A stretch of 63,073 nt of DNA, from NCBI GenBank assembly GCA_938015595.1, contig CALLPI010000024.1, forward strand, positions 1 to 63,073, given 5' to 3'. A program made the position numbers and the translations under genes. Positions 8,460 to 17,459 of this stretch are shown in pieces. The first letter of the stretch is position 1. Each line of letters begins with the position of its first letter. Source of the DNA: an uncultured Saprospiraceae bacterium. GTDB taxonomy: Bacteria; Bacteroidota; Bacteroidia; Chitinophagales; Saprospiraceae. Under the pieces are notes generated by a model. That model searched no databases, was not told the origin of the DNA, and was given only the letters and a program-made list of their open reading frames with translations.

Positions 8460-8524
8460 GGAGAACCAACTCTCTAAATTTATATATAAAACAGAGAGCG
8501 AACTCTCCATTTTTGCTACTTTTG
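8460..8524 (+). promoter_or_regulatory. Promoter with tandem palindromic operators of the DUF4143 ATPase gene
   Basis: A Bacteroidota -7 box TACTTTTG is at 8517-8524, 29 nt before the start codon. Two related near-palindromes precede it: GAGAACCAACTCTC (8461-8474) and GAGAGCGAACTCTC (8494-8507), matching at 11 of 14 positions and 33 bp apart, about three helical turns. The second overlaps the expected -33 region, so a bound repressor would block transcription. An AT-rich stretch separates them. This is read directly from the sequence; the operator role is inferred. Confidence 0.6.
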
Positions 8525-8553
8525 TAGCATCACCCTCAAAAAGTGCCTGGTAT

Positions 8554-9687
8554 ATGATAGAGCGGAGCATTAAAAAACAAATCGAATCAAAGCTGTTCAA
8601 AGGCAAAGCTATCGTGCTGTACGGCGCCAGGCAGGTAGGTAAAACTACTCTGATGAAGGATTTGGCAGCCCACTATGCAGAGGATGGCTTATGGATGAAC
8701 TGCGATGAACCTGAACCGCAGGTATTTCTTTCCAACGTGTCGGCCACTAAATACAGGGATATAATGGGCAGAAAGCGCATCCTCTTCCTGGACGAAGCGC
8801 AACGTGTGAAGAACATTGGCCTTGCGCTAAAAATTTTCGTGGATAATTTTCCCGATAAGCAAGTTATGGCTACCGGCTCTTCCTCTTTCGATCTGGCCAA
8901 TGACGTCACAGAGCCGCTTACTGGCCGAACCTACAACTTCCAGCTTTTTCCGTTTTCCATGGGCGAGTTGAGACAGTTGTACAACCAGCCCTTTGCGCTG
9001 GAGCAGGCACTGCAAACCAGGATGGTCTTTGGCATGTATCCCGAGGTGGTGCTTCATAGCGAAGAGGCCGGCGAGTTATTGAACAGTATTGCAACGGCTT
9101 ATTTATTTAAAGACATTTTCGCCTGGCAAAATATCAAAAACCCCGAGGTATTGCTCAACCTGCTGCGTGCGCTGGCACTGCAGATCGGGAATGAGGTTTC
9201 CTTTAGCGAATTGGCCAGGCTGGTAGGAGTAGCCAAAGAAACTGTGATGAACTACATCAATTTACTGGAGAAGACCTTTGTTGTTTTCAGGCTGCAACCC
9301 CTATCACGCAACATGCGCAATGAGATCGGTACCAGCCGAAAAATCTTTTTTTTCGACAATGGCATACGCAATGCCCTCATTGCCAACCTCAACTCCTTGG
9401 CGCTTAGGAGCGATGTCGGAGCACTGTGGGAAAACTTCCTCATCAGCGAACGCATGAAACTCAATGCTTTAAACCGCAGGCTGGTAAACGCTTACTTCTG
9501 GCGCACTTACCAGCAACAGGAAATTGACTACATTGAAGAGTCTGGTGGAATCTTTCACGCCTTCGAGTTCAAATGGAGCCCTACAAAGAAAGCCTCTGTT
9601 CCAGCTAATTTCTTGCGAAGTTATCCTGGGAGCAAAGGCGAGATCATCAACAGCGAGAATTTTCGGGATTTCCTGGGATGCAGCTGA
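8554..9687 (+). CDS. AAA_14/DUF4143 family ATPase
   Basis: A protein of 377 residues. The N-terminal AAA_14 domain has the P-loop YGARQVGKTT near residue 25 and Walker B RILFLDEAQ near 75. The C-terminal DUF4143 domain contains a winged-helix-like part (FSELARLVGVAKETVMNYINLL) and ends with EIDYIEESGG...FEFKW, resembling a degenerate PD-(D/E)xK fold. These proteins are abundant, often multi-copy and patchily distributed in Bacteroidota; their role is not settled. The 377-residue length is normal and no damage is visible. It stands alone behind a promoter with paired palindromes, suggesting tight control. It looks like an accessory gene gained by transfer (inference). Confidence 0.9.
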   Translation: MIERSIKKQIESKLFKGKAIVLYGARQVGKTTLMKDLAAHYAEDGLWMNCDEPEPQVFLSNVSATKYRDIMGRKRILFLDEAQRVKNIGLALKIFVDNFPDKQVMATGSSSFDLANDVTEPLTGRTYNFQLFPFSMGELRQLYNQPFALEQALQTRMVFGMYPEVVLHSEEAGELLNSIATAYLFKDIFAWQNIKNPEVLLNLLRALALQIGNEVSFSELARLVGVAKETVMNYINLLEKTFVVFRLQPLSRNMRNEIGTSRKIFFFDNGIRNALIANLNSLALRSDVGALWENFLISERMKLNALNRRLVNAYFWRTYQQQEIDYIEESGGIFHAFEFKWSPTKKASVPANFLRSYPGSKGEIINSENFRDFLGCS

Positions 9688-9780
9688 AGCGTGCATTTCT
9701 GCTTTGTGGAGTCCATAATATGAGGCAAAGCGCACGCTGCCTACTTTGAATGTAAAGCGCTATGCCTGGCAATATCAAGG

Positions 9781-10725
9781 CTACGACGGTGCCAGCACCG
9801 GCAGCTTTTTATCAGCAATGTAAAAAGCAGCGGGTGCATAGCCAAGAAATTCTCCGTCGGCCTCCAGATGAAGAAGGGTGTCACCGAGGCTTTGCACTGA
9901 AATTCGGCGGGTTTGATGCAGGTTTACTTTGGGGTGGCGGCCAATGCTGGCATTGTAAAACCTCCATGTATTAGCCAGTACGCCCAGTTTGGTGAGCGGC
10001 CCAGCCAAGGTGAGCGCCAATAGGCCATCAAAAGGATCGGCGTGAGGTACGAGCTGCATACCGCCACCGGAGTAGCGGCAGATGCCTGCATTGATGGTGT
10101 AAAAACGACCTTGAGCTTGGCCGTGGTCCCAGCTTACGGCGGCGCTGGAGAGCTTGTATTGAAACAGCCCGCTTATGACCAGCGCCAGGTACATGAGTCG
10201 GCCTTTGATGAGTGGCTTGTGTTGTTCGGTTTGTTGTACGATGAAGCCGTCGTAGGCCATGCCAGCCACATTGGCAAAGAAGCGCCGCTGCGGCTGCTGG
10301 TTGGCGTCTTGGTACTCCACTACGCCCACATCTTGCCAGATGATGCGTTGGCTCTTCTGGGCCATGGCTGCCCAGGCTATCGGGTTGGTGGGAATACCGT
10401 GCGTGCGTACCCAGTCATTGCCCGTGCCTATAGGTAGCAGGGCGTAGGCGATGTCGGATAGAGGCACCTCGTTTTGTTGCATCAGGCCATTGATGGCTTC
10501 GTGGTTGGTGCCGTCGCCGCCTACAGCTGCGATGTAGCGATAGCCGTTGCGCACGGCTTGCTGAGCTATATCAATGGCATGGCCCCTATACTGCGTGAAG
10601 GCCACTTGTATCTCTCCCAATTGGGTGCACAGCACATTTTCAACGGCAGGCCACTGACGGGCGACAAGGCCATTGCCGGCTACCGGATTGACGATGAAGA
10701 ACCAACGGCGCGCTTGGGTGTTCAT
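9781..10725 (-). CDS. Diacylglycerol/sphingosine kinase family protein (YegS/LCB5 type)
   Basis: A lipid-kinase-fold protein of 314 residues. The N-terminus reads FFIVNPVAGNG, and AVGGDGTNHEAINGL is the nucleotide-binding GGDGT motif; LLPIGTGNDWVRT matches the P-x-G-T-x-N-D motif of the DAGK catalytic domain. The C-terminal half fits the YegS/BmrU beta-sandwich. It probably phosphorylates a lipid (diacylglycerol or a sphingoid base; many Bacteroidota make sphingolipids); the substrate cannot be read from the sequence. The start is ATG 10725 because the frame upstream of it runs through the divergent promoter region and over the start of the ABC gene. Confidence 0.88.
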   Translation of the reverse strand: MNTQARRWFFIVNPVAGNGLVARQWPAVENVLCTQLGEIQVAFTQYRGHAIDIAQQAVRNGYRYIAAVGGDGTNHEAINGLMQQNEVPLSDIAYALLPIGTGNDWVRTHGIPTNPIAWAAMAQKSQRIIWQDVGVVEYQDANQQPQRRFFANVAGMAYDGFIVQQTEQHKPLIKGRLMYLALVISGLFQYKLSSAAVSWDHGQAQGRFYTINAGICRYSGGGMQLVPHADPFDGLLALTLAGPLTKLGVLANTWRFYNASIGRHPKVNLHQTRRISVQSLGDTLLHLEADGEFLGYAPAAFYIADKKLPVLAPS

Positions 10726-10881
10726 GGCGCTAATGTTTGCAGTCGCAAGGGGGGCATAATTACACAATTTTTCGTTGCAAATTGCACGTAGGTAGAGCAA
10801 AAAACTACCTTTATCAAAGAAACCGGTAGCGGTCTTCCAAAAGCCACTTAATTTACCAACAGCAAAAACACTTGGGGCAAT

Positions 10882-11799
10882 ATGAGCGATCAAATTCTTC
10901 AGTTAGACAAGGTGCTAAAAACCTATGGCAACTACGCCGCCGTCAACCATGTCAGTTTTGATGTGCCCAAAGGCTCTATTTTTGGCTTGCTGGGGCCTAA
11001 CGGCGCGGGCAAGACTTCTCTCATCCGCATCATCACCACCATTACCCGAGCCGACAGCGGCAGCGTGCTGCTGGATGGCGAACCCCTCAACAGCCGCCAT
11101 CCGGAGGTCATCGGCTACATGCCCGAAGAACGCGGCCTCTACAAAAAAATGAAAGTAGGCGAACACCTCCTATACCTGGCTCAGCTCAAAGGCCTGAGTA
11201 AACAACAAGCACAGCAAGCCTTGAACTTCTGGATGGAGCGCTTCGACATTCGAGACTGGTGGAACAAAAAGGTGGAGGAACTGTCCAAAGGAATGCAACA
11301 AAAAATCCAGTTCATCGCTACAGTGCTACACAAGCCCAAACTGCTCATTCTAGACGAACCCTTCTCTGGCTTAGACCCCATCAATACCAATCTTATCAAA
11401 GACGAAATTTACCAGTTGCAAAAACAGGGCGTGAGCATACTCTTCTCCACCCACCGCATGGAGCAAGTGGAGGAAATCTGCGAGCGAATTGTACTCATCA
11501 ATAAAGGCTCCGTAATATTGGAAGGCAATGTGCAGCAAATCAAAAATCGCTTTAAGGAGCATCGCTTTCAGATTGACTACGAGGGCGAGTTGCCCGCCGA
11601 TTTCGAGGCGCAAATGGCCGTGGTGAGCCACAAACCCGGCAGCGTCATGGTACAAGTGGCCGAAGGTAGCCGACCCAACGACTTGCTGCAATACTTCATA
11701 CAGCGCGGCTTGCAGGTGCGTGCTTTCCAGGAGTTGCTTCCTTCTCTCAACGAAATTTTCATACGCCAGGTAGGCATCTCAAACGAAGCTGCAAAATGA
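10882..11799 (+). CDS. ABC transporter ATP-binding protein (NatA/YhaQ-like)
   Basis: ATPase subunit of 305 residues for an ABC-2 type exporter. Walker A GPNGAGKT is near residue 37, the signature is LSKGMQQK, Walker B LLILDEPFSGLD, and the H-loop STHRME. A C-terminal extension after about 215 (DUF4162-like) contains the FQIDYEGELP segment. The ATGA overlap with the next gene (4 nt) shows translational coupling to its membrane partner. The family includes sodium and drug exporters (NatAB); the substrate here is unknown. The divergent lipid kinase gene shares the upstream region, which contains a TACCTTTA box near 10806. Confidence 0.93.
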   Translation: MSDQILQLDKVLKTYGNYAAVNHVSFDVPKGSIFGLLGPNGAGKTSLIRIITTITRADSGSVLLDGEPLNSRHPEVIGYMPEERGLYKKMKVGEHLLYLAQLKGLSKQQAQQALNFWMERFDIRDWWNKKVEELSKGMQQKIQFIATVLHKPKLLILDEPFSGLDPINTNLIKDEIYQLQKQGVSILFSTHRMEQVEEICERIVLINKGSVILEGNVQQIKNRFKEHRFQIDYEGELPADFEAQMAVVSHKPGSVMVQVAEGSRPNDLLQYFIQRGLQVRAFQELLPSLNEIFIRQVGISNEAAK

Positions 11800-13127
11800 A
11801 AAAATTAGGCATTATCATCAAGCGGGAGTACCTGACCAGGGTCACGCGCCGCTCCTTTCTCATTGCTACTTTTCTGACGCCGCTGGGGTTCGCCTTGCTT
11901 TTTGTAGTCGTAGGAGTCATTTTTGCTTATAAAAGCGATGATGTGCGCAAGGTGGCCATTATTGACTACGACCAAATACTGAGCGGCAGCATCAAAGACG
12001 AGAAAAACCTCTACTTTACCTTTGTGGACAAAAGCCTGGACGAAATGCGGCAGGGGCTGAAGGAAGCTGGGTTTGACGGCATACTGGTGTTGCCCAAAAT
12101 CAAGGAAATCACCGATAAGCGCTACACGGTGTATTACTATGCCGACAAGCCCCCTACGCCTGATATAGAGCTGGCTATCAAGGAGCGCCTGGGCACAGCC
12201 ATGCGCGAATACAAGATCAATGCCCTGCAACTGGACCGCCGCCAACTGGAGGCGCTGGACACACGCATTGAGCTGGACCCGGAGCCGCTGGCCGAAAAGG
12301 ACGGCGAAAAGGTAAAGGACGCTTCAGTATTTACCAGCGCTATTGCTTCGGGTATCGGATTTCTCATGGGCATTATCATGTACATGGCAGTATTCATATA
12401 CGGAGTAATGATCATGCGCAGCGTGATGGAAGAAAAAACCACGCGCATAGTGGAGGTGATGATCTCTTCGGTGCGCCCTTTCGAGATGATGTTGGGCAAA
12501 ATCATCGGTGTAGGCGCGGTGGGGCTCACGCAATTTGCCATCTGGGCTATTCTCATCCCGCTCATCAGCTCGGGAGCAAGCCTGCTGTTCAACGTTGATA
12601 TGAGCCAGATGAACAGTGCTTCTGCACAGGCGGCTGCCGAGGTGGATCCTGACGATATACAGGCCATGATAGCCTTGGGCATGCAGGAGCTAGCCAACCA
12701 AAACTGGTGGTTCATGCTGCCGGCATTTGTGGTATATTTCCTGGGTGGATACCTGCTGTACGCCTCCTTATTTGCCGCCGTAGGCTCGGCCATGAGCGAT
12801 GATCTGGGCGAGGGGCAATCGCTCACGCTACCCATTACCATACCAGTGCTGCTGGCTTTCTACATCATGATTGCCGTGATACAGGCGCCCAATTCCAGCC
12901 TGGCCGTGTGGTCGTCTATTTTTCCCTTGTTTTCGCCTATTGTCATGCCGGCACGCCTGGCGTTTGAGCCTCCGCTGTGGGAAGTCATACTTTCTATGGT
13001 GTTGCTGATAGCTACAGCAATCTTTTTTGTATGGCTCTCGGCGCGCATCTACCGGGTAGGTATCCTGATGTACGGTAAAAAAGTGACGCTCAAGGAGTTG
13101 GGCAAGTGGATGTTTTACAGGGATTGA
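11796..13127 (+). CDS. ABC-2 type permease (NatB/YhaP-like)
   Basis: Membrane subunit of the exporter encoded just upstream, 443 residues. One N-terminal membrane helix (about 20-45, FLIATFLTPLGFALLFVVVG) is followed by a large extracytoplasmic domain (about 50-170), then five or six C-terminal helices between about 180 and 425. The segment EEKTTRIVEVMISSVRPFEMMLGKI is the conserved ABC-2 coupling region. The start overlaps the end of the ATPase gene (ATGA). It ends 15 nt before the convergent CPBP gene. The substrate is unknown. Confidence 0.92.
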   Translation: MKKLGIIIKREYLTRVTRRSFLIATFLTPLGFALLFVVVGVIFAYKSDDVRKVAIIDYDQILSGSIKDEKNLYFTFVDKSLDEMRQGLKEAGFDGILVLPKIKEITDKRYTVYYYADKPPTPDIELAIKERLGTAMREYKINALQLDRRQLEALDTRIELDPEPLAEKDGEKVKDASVFTSAIASGIGFLMGIIMYMAVFIYGVMIMRSVMEEKTTRIVEVMISSVRPFEMMLGKIIGVGAVGLTQFAIWAILIPLISSGASLLFNVDMSQMNSASAQAAAEVDPDDIQAMIALGMQELANQNWWFMLPAFVVYFLGGYLLYASLFAAVGSAMSDDLGEGQSLTLPITIPVLLAFYIMIAVIQAPNSSLAVWSSIFPLFSPIVMPARLAFEPPLWEVILSMVLLIATAIFFVWLSARIYRVGILMYGKKVTLKELGKWMFYRD

Positions 13128-13142
13128 GCAAAGAGGGGGGAG

Positions 13143-14069
13143 TTAAGGGGCGACGCGCTCCACTTCAGGCTTGCGCAATACTGCCCCCAGCCACCACAGT
13201 ACTGGCAAGACCAACAGGCAAGGCCATGCTAAGGTAATGAAATTAAGTTTTTCCTCCACACTCTCTAGGTCTGCGCCAATAAAATACTGCGCCAACACCT
13301 GAGAAGCATTCACTGTGAAATGCGCGGCGATAGACGTCCAGAGGCTGCCCGTCCACAAAAACAAGTACCCCAATACAGCACCCAGCAACATGCGCGGCAA
13401 AAAGCCGGCGAACTGGAAGTGAATAGCACTAAATAGCAGTGCCGTAGCCCACACTGCCAGGTGCGGCGACCGCTGCAAACGCTGTATCTGCGTCTGCACG
13501 ATGCCCCGAAACAACAACTCTTCGCCTACTGCAGGCGCCAGGGCAATGACCAGCAGCATGTACCACAACTCGACAGGATGCTCCATCACGAGCAGGGCTT
13601 TAATCATTTCGCCCGTTTGTGCTTCCATGTCGGCCAGGGGTTGGGGCAGAGGCAGGTGCTTGTTGAGCCAGTAGGTCAATTGCACCCAGGGCATGGTTAG
13701 CAGGATAAACGACAGGGCTGCGGCCAGTTTGCCCAAGGAAGGTCTGCGGCTCAGCCCCAGGTTGGAGGCCCAGTCATGCCTGAATGCCCACCAAGCCGTA
13801 GCAAGTGCTGCCACGGTAAAAGTAAGCAGATGAGCTAGCAAGTTGGTGCTGCGTAGCCAGTGGCGGGCAGCCGGTGTATTGTTTTCGGTTATGGTTCTGA
13901 GGATAGCCTGATTATCTGTACCCGTCATGTTTTCCCAGGCAGCTATGAGCGCTCCGCCCAGTAGCATGCCCATCAGCGTAGCTGCTACGGCCAACATTAG
14001 CACATATATTGGCGAAAGCCACTGGCCGCGCTGCCAATCCGTATTTTGTTCGTCAGATAGAGGGCTCAT
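13143..14069 (-). CDS. CPBP family intramembrane glutamic endopeptidase
   Basis: A polytopic membrane protein of 308 residues with about eight hydrophobic helices. Diagnostic motifs are EELLFRG (EExxxR motif), the FSAIHF stretch (second conserved block, His), and the third block HFTVNAS with H and N. These are the active-site residues of the Abi/CPBP/Rce1 superfamily. Members cleave prenylated or membrane peptides, or take part in bacteriocin self-protection; the specific role here is unknown. It is monocistronic and convergent with the ABC operon. A stretch of about 330 bp separates it from the divergent transglycosylase gene. Confidence 0.9.
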   Translation of the reverse strand: MSPLSDEQNTDWQRGQWLSPIYVLMLAVAATLMGMLLGGALIAAWENMTGTDNQAILRTITENNTPAARHWLRSTNLLAHLLTFTVAALATAWWAFRHDWASNLGLSRRPSLGKLAAALSFILLTMPWVQLTYWLNKHLPLPQPLADMEAQTGEMIKALLVMEHPVELWYMLLVIALAPAVGEELLFRGIVQTQIQRLQRSPHLAVWATALLFSAIHFQFAGFLPRMLLGAVLGYLFLWTGSLWTSIAAHFTVNASQVLAQYFIGADLESVEEKLNFITLAWPCLLVLPVLWWLGAVLRKPEVERVAP

Positions 14070-14401
14070 ACAAAGTTCGTTGGTTTGGCAAGGAGATACT
14101 TGATGCGGTAAAACTCGCTAAATTCCAGCAATTTCACTGATATATTTGCCTTGCAAGTCAAGCGGAAGAAAAGCAAGCAGCTCGCCAGCATTTGACAGTA
14201 CACCGCCCTTAGGGGGAGAACAAGAATTCAACTACCTGATTTTCAACACACTTAAAAAAGTGTGGAAAACTTTTTGGTAAAAATCAGGCTAAAACCCGGC
14301 GTACAAGCAAAACTTTTACTTAAGTTTGCCTTTGCACTCATTCACTTTTGAAAGTGAGAAGCCTGTACAATGCGCTGAAAAACAATTCGTAACAAACCAA
14401 C
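14070..14401. other. Divergent intergenic region, about 330 bp, with hairpin and -7 box
   Basis: No gene was recognised. An inverted repeat CACACTT-AAAA-AAGTGTG lies at 14247-14264. A TAAGTTTG box at 14321-14328 fits the Bacteroidota -7 consensus for the plus-strand transglycosylase gene, leaving about 73 nt of leader. Confidence 0.5.
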
Positions 14402-15859
14402 ATGCTTATGGAACCAAGTTGTTTACGCAAGTTCCTTTCCTTACTGTTGTTCTTTGTCTTTCTGCCTTTTTTTTCTCACAGCACGCCTTGGGAGGGCCTG
14501 ATTGAGGTAGAGGCCGAGTTTAGTGAGGCGGCCGTAGCCCAGCGCCTTGAGGCGATGTCAACAATGGCGATACGCCCCCGGCGCGACCCCGTGGCCCTGA
14601 GCTACATCCGAAACTATGTGACGCGCAGCCGCCGCTCGGCAGAGTTAATCATTGGGCGCAGCGTGCTGTACTTCCCCATGTTTGAAGAATATCTCGAAAA
14701 GTATAAGCTGCCCAAAGAACTTAAATACTTGCCGGTGGTAGAGTCTGCGCTCAATCCGCGCGCCGTATCGCGCGCTGGTGCTGGTGGGCTTTGGCAGTTC
14801 ATGCCGGGCACTGGCCGCCTGGAAGGGCTGAATGCCACCCGATACATTGACGAGCGCTTTGACCCAGCCAAGTCAACTAACGCCGCCATGCGCCACCTGA
14901 CCCGCCTGTACGACATGTTCGGCGATTGGGAGTTGTCGCTAGCGGCCTACAATAGCGGCTCCGGCACAGTGACGCGTGCCATGAAGCGCGGCCGTAGTCA
15001 AAACTACTGGAAAATCCAGCGCTTTTTGCCCCGCGAAACCCGCAATTACGTACCGGCCTTCTACGCTGCAGCCTACCTTTGCGAGCACTTCGCCGTACAT
15101 GGCATTACACCCAACTTGCCTGACCTGGACTTGCAAATCAACCAGAGCATCAAAATCTACAACGGCATCAGTTTTTATGAAATTGCTGCCATTACAGGGC
15201 TTTCCATTGAAACTATTGAAACGCTCAATCCAGCATACATCGCGGGCTACATACCAGAAAACCCCGACGGATACTTCCTGTACCTACCACGCCGCGTAGT
15301 GCCAGCCATAATGGAATATCTGGCGGCTAAACTGCCTGATAATTCTGACCCGGAACCAGTAATGGCCGGCCCTGTGGCACTATCGAATACACCCCAGGCA
15401 GAATCCTGGTATCTGGAGCACATCTATACGGTGGAGCCAGGAGAGGAACTCACGCACCTAAACCACCTTGCTGCTCGGCTCAAATGCACACCTCAACACC
15501 TCAGAGTGTGGAACCCTGGCAATACGCCACAACTCGTGCCCGGCCAGCAGTGGAAATACTACGGTCCCAAGGCTTGGAAGCGTATGGAAACCAAGAAATT
15601 GGCCCCCGTGGAAGTCATTGCTACTCTGCCTACTCGCTTGCCCGAAGCGCTATCTTACGCTTCACCCTTGCAAACCCTCGAGCCCGAAGCGATACCCGGC
15701 ACCGGATACCTCTGTGTAAAGCTTACCCAGCCTGAACGACTGCCTGATATTGCCAAGCGCTACGAAGGCGTCACCATAGATAATTTGCGCCGCCTCAATC
15801 GCGTCATGGGCAATCCGGTGTTCAAGCAAGGGCACCTGGTGCGCATCCGAGAGTTTTAA
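14402..15859 (+). CDS. LysM-containing lytic transglycosylase (MltD-like)
   Basis: Cleaves peptidoglycan between MurNAc and GlcNAc, leaving 1,6-anhydroMurNAc, in the periplasm. Signal peptide about 1-28. The SLT domain (about 90-230) shows the catalytic Glu in VVESALNPRAVS, then GLWQFMPGTG and LAAYNSGSG, all typical of family 1 transglycosylases. LysM-like peptidoglycan-binding stretches follow at about 250-300, 340-390 and 435-485. The length of 485 residues fits MltD-like proteins. The LD-carboxypeptidase gene begins 16 nt downstream, so the pair probably forms a peptidoglycan turnover operon. Start: ATG 14402 (ATG 14408 is equally possible). Confidence 0.92.
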   Translation: MLMEPSCLRKFLSLLLFFVFLPFFSHSTPWEGLIEVEAEFSEAAVAQRLEAMSTMAIRPRRDPVALSYIRNYVTRSRRSAELIIGRSVLYFPMFEEYLEKYKLPKELKYLPVVESALNPRAVSRAGAGGLWQFMPGTGRLEGLNATRYIDERFDPAKSTNAAMRHLTRLYDMFGDWELSLAAYNSGSGTVTRAMKRGRSQNYWKIQRFLPRETRNYVPAFYAAAYLCEHFAVHGITPNLPDLDLQINQSIKIYNGISFYEIAAITGLSIETIETLNPAYIAGYIPENPDGYFLYLPRRVVPAIMEYLAAKLPDNSDPEPVMAGPVALSNTPQAESWYLEHIYTVEPGEELTHLNHLAARLKCTPQHLRVWNPGNTPQLVPGQQWKYYGPKAWKRMETKKLAPVEVIATLPTRLPEALSYASPLQTLEPEAIPGTGYLCVKLTQPERLPDIAKRYEGVTIDNLRRLNRVMGNPVFKQGHLVRIREF

Positions 15860-15875
15860 AAAACAACAGCATACT

Positions 15876-16919
15876 GTGCGCCGTCGTCGTTTCCATCAAC
15901 TTTTGGGCGCCGGACTGGCAGGCGCTGCTCTCACTCCTTGGTATTGCGCAAGCACGCAAGATAAGCCAAATCAAGACTTAATAAAGCCAACTCGCCTGCG
16001 GCACGGCGACACAGTAGGCTTCATTACCCCCGGTAGTTTTGCTCCTGACGATGCCGTGCAGAAGGCATACCTGAATATAGAGGGTATGGGCTTTCGCGTG
16101 AAACCCGCCAAAAATCTGCGCGCCCAGCGCGGCTTCACCGCTGGCACCGATGCCCAGCGCCTGCAAGACTTGCACGATATGTTTGCCGACCCCGAGGTGA
16201 AAGCCGTGTGGTGCGTGCGCGGCGGGTATGGCTGCACTCGCTTACTGCCCCTTCTCGACTTCGACCTCATTCGCCGCAACCCCAAGATACTTATTGGCTA
16301 CAGTGATGTCACAGCTTTGCTCCAGGCCATACACCTGCAAACGGGGCTGGTGTGTTTTCACGGGCCTGTAGCCTCGGCTACGTTTACCGACTATGCCAAA
16401 ACCCAGCTACAGGCGTTGCTTATGCAACCAACCAATGATTATGTTATTCGCCTGGCACAAGGCCAAAAGAACAAAAAAGAAACAGAGTACCAGCCGGTAG
16501 TCATTCGCTCGGGCACAGCAGAGGGCACACTGGCTGGTGGCAACCTCTCACTCATGGCAGCTATGGCCGGTACACCACACGCATTTGACTTGCGCGGCAA
16601 ACTGGTCTTCATTGAAGAGGTAGAAGAACGCCCCTACCGCGTGGATCGCATGCTCACCACCTTACTGCAAGCAGCCAACTTGCAAAAAGCTACAGGCATA
16701 GCGCTGGGTGTGTTTAATGCCTGCCACCCTAAAAAAGACGAACTTTCGCTTAGCCTAATGGAAACCCTGCAAGACCGCCTGGGCGACATAGGCATACCCG
16801 TGGTGTATGGTCTGTCCTTTGGGCATGTGTCTGATAATTGCACCTTGCCAGTAGGTATATCAGCCAGGATGGATGCTAATGCATTTGAGATTGTGCTTTT
16901 GCAGGCAGCAGTACAATAG
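15876..16919 (+). CDS. LD-carboxypeptidase (peptidase family S66) with twin-arginine-like signal
   Basis: Removes the terminal D-Ala from tetrapeptide stems during murein recycling. A GTG start at 15876, 16 nt after the transglycosylase gene, gives RRRRFHQLLGAGLAGAALT, a Tat-like signal. The S66 motifs are present: VRGGYGCTRLLP, the nucleophile elbow GYSD, the Glu region FIEEVEERPYR, and the catalytic His in FGHVSDN. The length of 347 residues is normal. Most LdcA enzymes are cytoplasmic, but Bacteroidota often have exported versions; the Tat signal suggests export of a folded enzyme. Together with the upstream lytic enzyme it forms a cell-wall turnover unit. Confidence 0.9.
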   Translation: MRRRRFHQLLGAGLAGAALTPWYCASTQDKPNQDLIKPTRLRHGDTVGFITPGSFAPDDAVQKAYLNIEGMGFRVKPAKNLRAQRGFTAGTDAQRLQDLHDMFADPEVKAVWCVRGGYGCTRLLPLLDFDLIRRNPKILIGYSDVTALLQAIHLQTGLVCFHGPVASATFTDYAKTQLQALLMQPTNDYVIRLAQGQKNKKETEYQPVVIRSGTAEGTLAGGNLSLMAAMAGTPHAFDLRGKLVFIEEVEERPYRVDRMLTTLLQAANLQKATGIALGVFNACHPKKDELSLSLMETLQDRLGDIGIPVVYGLSFGHVSDNCTLPVGISARMDANAFEIVLLQAAVQ

Positions 16920-16984
16920 CAAACAGATTTAAATTGCTATATTTTATTTGCTTTTTTTATTCTTTGATCTTTAAAATCCTTATA

Positions 16985-17052
16985 CACTGAGCAACGCCAA
17001 GTTTTATGTATGATTTACAGATGTTGGGCACAAAACTTGGCAAGCCGAAGTA
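16985..17052 (-). repeat. 68-bp dispersed hairpin repeat, copy C (reverse orientation)
   Basis: Reverse-complement orientation of the same element: ACACTGAGCAAC flank, GCCAAGTTTTATGT arm, loop, GCACAAAACTTGGC arm, and the GCCGAAGTA end. The arm carrying TTTTATGTAT is the most diverged of all copies. It lies at the left border of a stretch of decayed genes. Confidence 0.88.
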
Positions 17053-17062
17053 TATTTTGAAT

Positions 17063-17399
17063 GATGAAACGGCCACATTACTGTTAGGATTACTGGTGTT
17101 ATTTGGCATTCCATTGGTATTCTTGACACCAGCGCCTGTAGGCGTATGGCGCGTTTTCGAAAAAGCAGGTAAGCCCGGCTGGGCTGCCAATGCGCCTATT
17201 TACAACTTGGTCGTATGTACAGCGATCATCCGCAAGCCCAGCTCTGGGTATTACTTATGCTTACTCCATACATTGGCTTGATCTGGCAAATTTGGGCCAC
17301 CAATCTGCTGGTTAAGAGCTTCGGCAAAGATGAGGCTTCATAGTGGGCACTATTTTTCTACTGTTCATTTTTTTACCCATATTGGGCTTTGGCGATGCA
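17063..17399 (+). pseudogene. Decayed DUF5684-like membrane protein gene
   Basis: The first frame reads VFEKAGKPGWAANAPIYNLV and IIRKPSSGYY; after a frameshift near 17255 the next frame reads GLIWQIWATNLLVKSFGKDEA and then a stop; after a second shift near 17340 a third frame reads VGTIFLLFIFLPILGFGDA. Together these three pieces rebuild a DUF5684-type small membrane protein (FxKAGKPGW, the SFGK motif and the FLPILGFGDA end). At least two frameshifts and a nonsense codon make it non-functional. The family is often encoded near signal peptidase genes; none is here. Confidence 0.8.
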
Positions 17400-17459
17400 T
17401 GTAGGGCTGCCTGGATGGGGGTAATTGGCAATGATCTGGCTAGGGTTAGTGCTTTAGAG

